Below the pieces are notes generated by a model. The model searched no databases. It saw only the letters and a list, made by a program, of their open reading frames with translations, and had not been told where the DNA came from. The translations under genes were made by a program, and so were the position numbers. 9,575 nucleotides of DNA from Opitutaceae bacterium (GTDB lineage Bacteria; Verrucomicrobiota; Verrucomicrobiia; Opitutales; Opitutaceae): contig JAISTY010000055.1 in NCBI GenBank assembly GCA_031272375.1, positions 1-9,575 on the forward strand, read 5' to 3'. Each line of letters starts with the position of its first letter. Position 1 is the stretch's first letter. This document shows positions 1-4,957 of the stretch, piece after piece.

Positions 1-152
1 ACCTGCGCGGGGGCGTAGTCGGCGAGGGCGACAGTGACGAGGGCGGCGAGCAGGGCGCAGATGACGGCGAGCCACCAGCGGGGGCGGTTGGGCGCGGCCT
101 TGCAGGAGGGGGCGGGCGCGGGTGGCGGCGGGTTGTCGTCGGGTTTCAACAT
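1..152 (-). CDS. Partial unrecognised membrane-anchored or exported protein (N-terminus only)
   Basis: Reading the minus strand from an ATG at 152-150 gives 50 codons with no stop up to the window edge, so only the N-terminus is seen. Residues 1-24 form a proline-rich, charged head (MLKPDDNPPPPAPAPS, then a basic stretch ending PNRPR). Residues 25-43 are a hydrophobic segment, WWLAVICALLAALVTVALA, followed by DYAPAQ. This is either a single membrane anchor with a cytoplasmic head or a long signal peptide with possible cleavage after ALA. The pattern of a short polar head, arginines and a hydrophobic stretch is unlikely to arise by chance. No Shine-Dalgarno sequence precedes the ATG. The gene is divergent from the secreted-protein gene at 394. 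I do not recognise the family, and too little is present to assign a function. Confidence 0.6.
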   Translation of the reverse strand, partial: MLKPDDNPPPPAPAPSCKAAPNRPRWWLAVICALLAALVTVALADYAPAQ

Positions 153-393
153 GGTCGGGTCGGGAGAGAGTGGGGACGGCGGGGCGGGATTTTTCAAGCG
201 TCGGATTTGCCCTGTTTTCGGGAGGCGGGCGGCGGGGCTCGGGTGTTCCGGGGGGCGTTTCCGGGGGCGCGAAAGATTTTTTCAAAAAAATATTCTTTCC
301 GCTTGACGGGGGAAAAGGCGGGGGGCTTTTTCCGCGCAAACGAAACCACTGACCGCCCACTGACTCCGACTCCTGCTGACTATCAAAAAGCCC
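153..393. other. Divergent intergenic region with AT-rich tract
   Basis: This 241-base gap separates the minus-strand membrane protein from the plus-strand secreted protein, so promoters in both directions are expected here. The only striking element is an AT-rich tract at about 271-299 set in very GC-rich DNA: GAAAGA, six T, C, seven A, then TATTCTTTC. A TTGACG hexamer lies at 303-308 on the plus strand, but no convincing -10 box follows at the usual distance. I therefore do not call a specific promoter. Confidence 0.4.
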
Positions 394-1455
394 ATGAAAA
401 AAGTCCCGCTTTCACTGCTTTCCGCGCTTCTGGCTTTTCCCGCCGCCGCCCTCGCCGATGAGGGTGCGGTTGACTACGTCTGCACGAAGCCGGAGGGGTA
501 TGTGAAGCTGTCGTTTCCGGCGGGCGCGGGAACTTATTACCTTGGCAACCCAATGGAGGCGAAAGCAATTTGGCGTGGAAAGGTGTCCAGTGTGGCAGCG
601 ACACAACTGACGCTGGACAACCCTGTTTTGGCTGAAAACGAGCTTACGGACGCCCCTTATTATTACCTCCGTTTTATCACGGGCAACCAGCGAGGCCGCC
701 ATTGTCTTATTTTGGACGTGGAGGGGGCTGTGGTTGAGGTGGATACCGAGGATGGGCAGAATGTTTCCGTCCCCTTGAACGAGGTGGATTGGGCTGTCGC
801 ACAGGATGATATAGTGGAAATCGCCCGCGCCGACACGGTGACAAGTTTGATACTCCGCCCCGACGATCCGACGGCGTTTTTAAGGAAGGGGACGAGTTCT
901 ATGAATTCGGATGTGGTAAGTTTCTGGAATGGAGTGAGTTGGTATAGTTACTATTATCATAGCACGGAAAACCAATGGAAGTCAGGGGTAAGTGGCACGC
1001 CAGCAATTACAGAGCTTTTACTTCCGGATCGTGCTTGGGGGATTACTCGGAGAGCAATTTCATCTGCGGTTGATGTTGTTTTCACTGGGACAGTTCCAGA
1101 ACAACGCACATTGACTCGGCATGAGGGATCAGTCGGCGTGGTATCCTCATTTAATCGTTTCCCTGTGAATCAGACTATGTCAAATTTTGCATATGGAGAG
1201 GAGGGGGAGTGGGTTAGACATGATACAACGGCTGGCTTTGCAGATAGGGTTGTCTTACATAATGGCGTTTCTTGGGAAACGTTCTGGAAAAAGAAAACCA
1301 GTGATATTTGGGTTAAGCTCGGAGATACAGTCACCGATCGGAGCGCAGAGGTGGTGGAGGTTGGCAGAGGGATGCGACTCATCAAAAGAGCTGTGGCATC
1401 AGGGAAGCAGTTTTTTCTTTCCCAAGAGATGCCTTACAGCAATCCAAGGCTCTAA
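394..1455 (+). CDS. Secreted protein resembling the TIGR02597 family
   Basis: This is a 353-residue exported protein of unknown biochemical function. Residues 1-21 are a clear signal peptide (MKK, hydrophobic core, AAALA before DEG). The mature part matches, from memory, the TIGR02597 family of Verrucomicrobia: an N-terminal half of short beta strands (GYVKLSFPAGAGTYYL, IWRGKVSSVAATQLTL), then two similar C-terminal modules. The modules start at SDVVSFWNGVSW (residues 172-183) and ADRVVLHNGVSW (283-294). Each is followed by a tryptophan about 12 residues later and an acidic or polar strand leading to a basic segment (ITRRAISS, LIKRAVASG). There is no PEP-CTERM tag, lipobox or membrane segment besides the signal peptide. 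No Shine-Dalgarno sequence is visible; the ATG at 394 is chosen because it begins the signal peptide. Base composition falls sharply at about 870-900, within the gene. The stop lies 30 bases before a PEP-CTERM protein gene, so co-transcription is likely. Family assignment is moderately sure; role unknown. Confidence 0.8.
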   Translation: MKKVPLSLLSALLAFPAAALADEGAVDYVCTKPEGYVKLSFPAGAGTYYLGNPMEAKAIWRGKVSSVAATQLTLDNPVLAENELTDAPYYYLRFITGNQRGRHCLILDVEGAVVEVDTEDGQNVSVPLNEVDWAVAQDDIVEIARADTVTSLILRPDDPTAFLRKGTSSMNSDVVSFWNGVSWYSYYYHSTENQWKSGVSGTPAITELLLPDRAWGITRRAISSAVDVVFTGTVPEQRTLTRHEGSVGVVSSFNRFPVNQTMSNFAYGEEGEWVRHDTTAGFADRVVLHNGVSWETFWKKKTSDIWVKLGDTVTDRSAEVVEVGRGMRLIKRAVASGKQFFLSQEMPYSNPRL

Positions 1456-1461
1456 TATAAT
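1433..1461 (+). promoter_or_regulatory. Possible internal promoter before the PEP-CTERM gene
   Basis: CTTACA (1433-1438) and a perfect TATAAT (1456-1461) are separated by 17 bases, the optimal sigma-70-type spacing. The -35 box matches the TTGACA consensus at four of six positions. Transcription would start near 1468 and leave a leader of about 18 bases before the ATG at 1486. A second TATAAT at 1470-1475 has no -35 partner. The surrounding DNA is AT-rich, so chance matches are more likely than elsewhere in this window. Confidence 0.35.
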
Positions 1462-1485
1462 GCGCCGTTTATAATACTCTCCCAT

Positions 1486-2205
1486 ATGAAAAAAATAATA
1501 ATCACATCCTTGGTCGTATTATCCGCCTTATTGAATGGCAATGCCTCAACGTGGACGAACAATGGGGGCGGAGGAGATAATCTTTCGAGCACGGCCACGA
1601 ATTGGTCTGGAGGGAGTGGCAACCCAACGGATGTTATTGAGATAGGTATTACGGGTGATTATGATACCGCACCAGAAGGGATATTGATGCTGGCAAATGG
1701 AGGCAATGACTACACGTTAAGTCAATTAGTTGTTAATATGGGAATTGGTGGATATATAATGTCTGACGCTGGCGAAGCATTAGTTATAGGAGCAGGGGGC
1801 ATAATCAATAATGGGATTGGTTTGGTGATGGAGTCGGGGGTCAAAACCACTGTCGCCCAGACTTGGAATTTGGGTAGCGGGGCGTTTGATTTTAAGGGGA
1901 AGTTGGAGATCAATTCCGCAGTCACCATCAATTTATCCTCTGGCGGGACGGTGAATTTTTCGGCGTCGGGGAGTAATCCGGGATGGAGCGGGAGTTTGAA
2001 TTTTGTGGGGACGTTTGATATAGGAGCTGTCACTGTCACCGGCAGCGCGTTGACCGAGCAGAACTTGAGCAACATCACTTTCAACGGGCATGCGGTCGAG
2101 CGTGTGGGCAGCGCGCTTGTGGAGGTCATCCCCGAGCCGGCGGTGACCGACGCTCTTCTGGGGGCGCTTGCCTTGCTCGGTGTTTTTATCCGCAGATTCC
2201 GCTGA
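1486..2205 (+). CDS. PEP-CTERM sorting-domain protein, small beta-solenoid-like surface protein
   Basis: This is a 239-residue exported protein. Residues 1-20 or 1-21 form a signal peptide (MKK, III, hydrophobic core, GNAS). The body is rich in G, S, N and T with alternating hydrophobic residues. Its opening, STWTNNGGGGDNLSSTATNW, resembles the W-G-G-x-W starts of beta-strand repeats in autotransporter passengers. The last 25 residues form a PEP-CTERM tag: PEP at 216-218, a hydrophobic segment (ALLGALALLGVFI), and a basic RRFR end. In the known system the tag directs the protein to an exosortase, which removes it and hands the protein to the envelope or extracellular matrix. No exosortase is seen in this window. 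The gene follows a TIGR02597-like secreted protein by 30 bases and has no Shine-Dalgarno sequence. Its first two thirds are AT-rich for the window; the end is GC-rich. The specific function is unknown; the sorting class is quite sure. Confidence 0.88.
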   Translation: MKKIIITSLVVLSALLNGNASTWTNNGGGGDNLSSTATNWSGGSGNPTDVIEIGITGDYDTAPEGILMLANGGNDYTLSQLVVNMGIGGYIMSDAGEALVIGAGGIINNGIGLVMESGVKTTVAQTWNLGSGAFDFKGKLEINSAVTINLSSGGTVNFSASGSNPGWSGSLNFVGTFDIGAVTVTGSALTEQNLSNITFNGHAVERVGSALVEVIPEPAVTDALLGALALLGVFIRRFR

Positions 2206-2220
2206 TTCTCACGGATTTTC
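2191..2220. repeat. Short tandem CGCNGATT-type repeat overlapping the PEP-CTERM gene end
   Basis: CGCAGATTC (2191-2199) and CGCTGATTC (2200-2208) are near-identical 9-base units. A third, looser unit, TCACGGATT, follows at 2209-2217. The stop codon (2203-2205) falls inside the second unit, and the units encode the terminal RRFR of the protein. The wording resembles degenerate intergenic repeats that I recall from several GC-rich environmental bacteria. Confidence 0.55.
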
Positions 2221-2310
2221 AGCCGGAGAACGCACGAAGACGCGAAGGTGCGAAGGTTTTTAACAGAAGATAAGAAGAGGGATGAAGAGGGGCGTGTGCT
2301 TCGCACTTTG

Positions 2311-2338
2311 GAAATTAGAAATTAGGAATTAGAAATTA
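2311..2338. repeat. Four tandem copies of a 7-base unit (GAAATTA)
   Basis: GAAATTA is repeated four times head to tail, with one substitution in the third copy (GGAATTA). The tract is AT-rich and sits in GC-rich surroundings, directly left of the paired hairpins. The copy number may vary between strains by slippage. Confidence 0.8.
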
Positions 2339-2352
2339 GAAGAATGGGGGGC

Positions 2353-2395
2353 GGGGCGACGAGTCGCCCCGTCGAAAGCGGCGACAAGTCGCCGC
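2353..2395. repeat. Pair of REP-like hairpins with a shared GCGACRAGTCGC core
   Basis: Two inverted repeats lie 25 bases apart, start to start: GGGGCGACGAGTCGCCCC (2353-2370) and GCGGCGACAAGTCGCCGC (2378-2395). Each can form a stem of about seven GC-rich pairs with a four-base loop. The outer arm bases differ between the two but are compensated, so pairing is kept in both. No T-run follows on either strand, so they look more like repetitive extragenic palindromes than classic terminators, although they may still block a transcript leaving the PEP-CTERM gene. Confidence 0.75.
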
Positions 2396-2692
2396 ACTCC
2401 AGAACGGCGGGAACAAACTTGGGGGAACAAATTGGGGCTGTTAATTGCAGGGCGCCTCATAGAATAAGGTCTTCAGGATTGTTTTTTGTCTTCTGCTCAA
2501 CGGGTTGTGGCTTTTTGACCTTTGTGGTGAAACGAAAGGCAGGGACAGGTCGGTTAACCACTTGGGTGGGGTGTGTTTGTTAGGAAGCCCAACCAAACCC
2601 CTGTTTTTCCCAACCGCGAAGGCTCCACGCCGCGGGGGGCGGGCGCAACCTTCCGCCGCATCCTGCCGTTGCATGAAAAAATCCCTTCGCGC

Positions 2693-3955
2693 ATGACCAC
2701 CTCCGCCACCGGCCCGAAACGTCTTTTTTCCGGCGGGAAGCTCCGCTGGTTCCTTCTCGCGCTGCTCTTCGCGGCCTCCTTTCTCAACTACGTTGACCGC
2801 TCCACCGTCTCCATTCTCAAGGAGACCCTCAAGGGCGTTTTCGGCATGGGCGAGGGCGACTACGCGGATCTGGTCAACGCCTTCACCGCCTGCTACGCCG
2901 CCGCCTACATCGCGAGCGGCTGGGTGGTGGACAAAATCGGGCCGCGCCACGCGTTGGTGCTTTTCGCGGGGGTCTGGTCGCTCGTCACGGTCGGTTGCGG
3001 GTTCGCGCAGAGTTTCACGCAACTTCTTTTGTTGCGGGCGTTGCTCGGGCTGGCCGAGCCGGGGCTGCAGCCGGTCAACATCCGCGTTGCGACGGCGTGG
3101 GCGCCGGAAGGGCGGCGCGGGTTGTTCATGTGTCTGTGCGGGGTTGGGTCGAGCATCGGGAGCATCGCGGCGGGGTTCATCATTGTGCGCCTCACGCTCG
3201 CGTGGAGCTGGCACTGGGCGTTCATCCTTCCCGGAGCGGTGGGGCTGCTTATTTGCGCCGTCTGGTGGGTGGTTTATCGCGATCCCGACAAGCTGCCGGA
3301 GCCGCCGCGACAAGCCGCCGCACCGCCCGCGCGGACGCTGACCTGGCCGCAACTTTGGGGAACGCGCGCGCTGTGGGGCATCGTGCTCGCGCGCCTTCTC
3401 AGTGATCCGGTCTGGTATTTCCTGCTTTTCTGGCTGCCCGGTTATCTTGAGAAGCAGCAGGCGGTTGATTTCGGGCTGCTCGGCATCGCGGGGCTGCCGT
3501 TCCTGGCGTCGTTTGCCGGCGGCATTGTCATGTCAATGCTCTCGGACCGCCTTGCGCGCCGCCATCCGCGCGACCCGCTGAACGGGCGCAAAAACCTTCT
3601 CTACGCCGTCTCGCTGCTCGGGCCGCTCTGCATCCTTGTCCCGCATCTCGGCAGCTTGTGGCTGACGATGCTGGCGTTCTGTCTCATCGCGGTTGTGTGC
3701 ACGGCCTGGCTTTCGACGCTCGCGCCGATCCTCGCGGAGATTTTCCCTGTCGGGAACGTTGGCAGTGTCTGGGGCATCGCGGGGGCGTTTGGCGCGGCGG
3801 GGGCGTTTGTGTTCAACAAACTCCTCGGTCTGGTCGGCGCGGGGAACTTCCCCCTGACGCTCCCGCAGCTTTTTTTGATCATGGGCTTCCTGCACCTGGC
3901 TGCGGCGGTGTTGTTGTGGGCGTTGGTGAGGCGTCCGTCTCCCACGAAGATATGA
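2693..3955 (+). CDS. MFS transporter, anion:cation symporter family, hexuronate (ExuT)-like
   Basis: This is a 420-residue inner-membrane protein with about 12 hydrophobic segments, normal for a major facilitator. Visible motifs are TM1 ending LNYVDRSTVS (residues 31-40), the loop 2-3 MFS signature GWVVDKIGPRHAL (76-88), and RALLGLAEPGLQP (115-127) followed by WAPEGRRG. This last part is the pattern of the anion:cation symporter group. SDPVWYFLLFWLPGYL (237-252) closely resembles hexuronate transporters of the ExuT type. The second-half loop reads SDRLARR (284-290). Substrate is inferred: a sugar acid such as glucuronate or galacturonate, driven by protons; other organic anions are possible. 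The ATG at 2693 is chosen because TM1 follows after 18 residues. An in-frame GTG at 2573 would add 40 residues without a membrane segment and was rejected. There is no Shine-Dalgarno sequence. The gene stands alone, with repeat-rich DNA on both sides and no sugar-acid catabolic gene in view. Confidence 0.9.
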   Translation: MTTSATGPKRLFSGGKLRWFLLALLFAASFLNYVDRSTVSILKETLKGVFGMGEGDYADLVNAFTACYAAAYIASGWVVDKIGPRHALVLFAGVWSLVTVGCGFAQSFTQLLLLRALLGLAEPGLQPVNIRVATAWAPEGRRGLFMCLCGVGSSIGSIAAGFIIVRLTLAWSWHWAFILPGAVGLLICAVWWVVYRDPDKLPEPPRQAAAPPARTLTWPQLWGTRALWGIVLARLLSDPVWYFLLFWLPGYLEKQQAVDFGLLGIAGLPFLASFAGGIVMSMLSDRLARRHPRDPLNGRKNLLYAVSLLGPLCILVPHLGSLWLTMLAFCLIAVVCTAWLSTLAPILAEIFPVGNVGSVWGIAGAFGAAGAFVFNKLLGLVGAGNFPLTLPQLFLIMGFLHLAAAVLLWALVRRPSPTKI

Positions 3956-4139
3956 AGGCACGAAGTTTTTTGTTAACCACTAATGGACACTGATTTGACA
4001 CTAATTCGGAAGAAGTTTCGCGAAACTCCTTACGGAAAGCGCAGAGGTGACTTAATTTGTTGTTCTTCTTTGGGGTCCATGTGGTCTCGGCGTGGAGTTT
4101 TCATTTGGGAACGGTTAAGAAATTGAGGGGAAGGTTTCC
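3956..4139. other. Convergent intergenic region with degenerate interspersed repeats
   Basis: These 184 bases separate the ends of the transporter and pseudouridine-synthase genes. The left part holds GCACGAAG (3958-3965), a T-run, GTTAACCACT (3972-3981) and AATGGACACTGATT with the similar TGACACTAATT. These resemble degenerate interspersed repeats; the first two words also occur left of the transporter gene (2232-2239 and 2553-2562). A perfect palindrome lies at 4014-4027. The remainder, 4040-4139, shows no clear structure, and no terminator with a T-run was found for either gene. Confidence 0.55.
4014..4027. repeat. Perfect 14-base palindrome AGTTTCGCGAAACT
   Basis: AGTTTCG is followed directly by its reverse complement CGAAACT. 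The site lies between two convergent genes. It could be a weak bidirectional terminator, a protein-binding site or part of an interspersed repeat. It has no T-run on either side that would make it a standard terminator. Confidence 0.6.
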
Positions 4140-4916
4140 TCAAGCGCGTGGTGTGGGGGCGAGGAACTCCGGCGGCAGGGGGGCCTCGGCGCGGAAGCGG
4201 AAGAGGCGGTTTTTCCAGGTGTAGGCGAAGGCGGTTTCGCGGGAGTGGAGGAAGAGGCGCGCGCTGCCGTGGCGGCGGGCGAAGTCGCGGTTGGCGGCGA
4301 AGGCGCCGTAGGTGGCGTCGCCGACGATCGGCAGCTTGCGCAGGGCGCACTGGACGCGGAGCTGGTGGCTGCGTCCCGTGCGCGGCTCGAGTTCGAGCAA
4401 GGTCAGGGGCGGCAGCTTGTCGTTCCAGCGGCGCAGGACTTTCGCGCGCGTTTCGGCGGGGATGTTGCCGCCGCCGGAGGCGCGGATTTGGCCGGCGGAT
4501 TTGCGGACGGCGAGGCGGTCGCGCCAGACGGCGGCGGTCGCCGGGGGCGTCCCGAAGACGAGGGCGTTGTAAAGTTTGCGGACGTTTTTTTGGAGGAAGG
4601 CTTTTCGGACAAGGGCGGCGAGGGCGGCGTCCGCCGCGAGCAGGATGACGCCGGAGGTGGCGGAATCGAGGCGGTTGAGGAGCCAGACGCGGCGGGTGGC
4701 GCCCGGCGTGGTGGGGGAGGCGATTTCGTAAAACTCGCCCTCCGCGGAGTAGGGGGCCGCGAGGAGGGAGCGGGGGATGTCGGCGCGGACGTTCGGATGC
4801 GAGAGGACGCCGGCGGGTTTGGAGAGGGCGAAGAGACCGTTGGCGTCCCGCGCGAGGAGCGCGACGCCGTCGCCGAGCGGGAGCTGTTCCAGGAGTGTCT
4901 CAAGGGGCGTGGTCAT
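4140..4916 (-). CDS. RluA-family pseudouridine synthase (RNA modification)
   Basis: This 258-residue cytoplasmic enzyme should convert specific uridines of rRNA or tRNA to pseudouridine. The family motifs appear in order: LSKPAGVLSHPN (residues 31-42), the catalytic motif NRLDSATSGV (81-90) with the nucleophile Asp84, KLYNALVFG (114-122), EPRTGRSHQLRVQ (177-189) and LPIVGDATYG (195-204). The usual HRLD reads NRLD here, a tolerated variation. There is no N-terminal S4 RNA-binding domain, so it is the short, single-domain form, as in RluA or TruC-like enzymes; the target uridine cannot be told from sequence. A weak Shine-Dalgarno-like GGA lies just before the ATG at 4916-4914. It is 41 bases downstream of the thymidine phosphorylase gene on the same strand and probably co-transcribed with it. 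Product length is normal. Assignment to the family is very sure. Confidence 0.94.
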   Translation of the reverse strand: MTTPLETLLEQLPLGDGVALLARDANGLFALSKPAGVLSHPNVRADIPRSLLAAPYSAEGEFYEIASPTTPGATRRVWLLNRLDSATSGVILLAADAALAALVRKAFLQKNVRKLYNALVFGTPPATAAVWRDRLAVRKSAGQIRASGGGNIPAETRAKVLRRWNDKLPPLTLLELEPRTGRSHQLRVQCALRKLPIVGDATYGAFAANRDFARRHGSARLFLHSRETAFAYTWKNRLFRFRAEAPLPPEFLAPTPRA

Positions 4917-4957
4917 GTTTTCCAGAGAAACGGCGGCGGCTTGTTGTCCGGGTAGTG

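Larger units (their letters stand above)
2206..2692. other. Repeat-rich non-coding region of 487 bases
   Basis: No credible gene lies between the PEP-CTERM gene and the transporter. From left to right it contains a GATT-type tandem tail (to 2220) and GAAG-rich degenerate repeats at 2231-2255 (CGCACGAAGA, CGCGAAGGTG, CGAAGG). A four-copy 7-base tandem repeat follows at 2311-2338, then two near-identical hairpins at 2353-2395. Less structured DNA at about 2400-2500 comes next, and then a stretch at 2515-2562 with CCTTTGTGGTGAAACG and GTTAACCACT, which also looks like a degenerate interspersed repeat. The promoter of the transporter gene should lie in the last part, but no clear -35/-10 pair is visible. 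Confidence 0.6.

Noticed and set aside
303..331. TTGACG as the -35 box of a promoter for the 394 gene
   Set aside because: The hexamer at the proper distance is CTTTTT, with no resemblance to a -10 box.
34..461. Three overlapping plus-strand small frames at the left end
   Set aside because: They have random-looking glycine and arginine composition and overlap the membrane-protein start on the minus strand and the signal peptide of the 394 gene.
1722..2306. 194-codon minus-strand frame opposite the PEP-CTERM gene
   Set aside because: The plus strand has a signal peptide and a sorting tag in one frame; the minus frame shows no recognisable feature.
2311..2395. CRISPR-like appearance of the tandem repeat and hairpins
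   Set aside because: The 7-base units have no spacers, and the hairpins are only two; there is no array and no cas gene.
2573..2692. 40-residue N-terminal extension of the transporter from a GTG at 2573
   Set aside because: It adds a polar, arginine-rich stretch not expected in this family, and begins within repeat-like intergenic DNA; the ATG at 2693 leads straight into TM1.
2441..3352. 303-codon minus-strand frame across the transporter start
   Set aside because: It is arginine- and proline-rich with no domain, and overlaps a convincing MFS protein on the other strand.
4245..4955. 236-codon plus-strand frame opposite the pseudouridine synthase
   Set aside because: It is low-complexity mirror sequence; the minus strand carries all RluA motifs in order.
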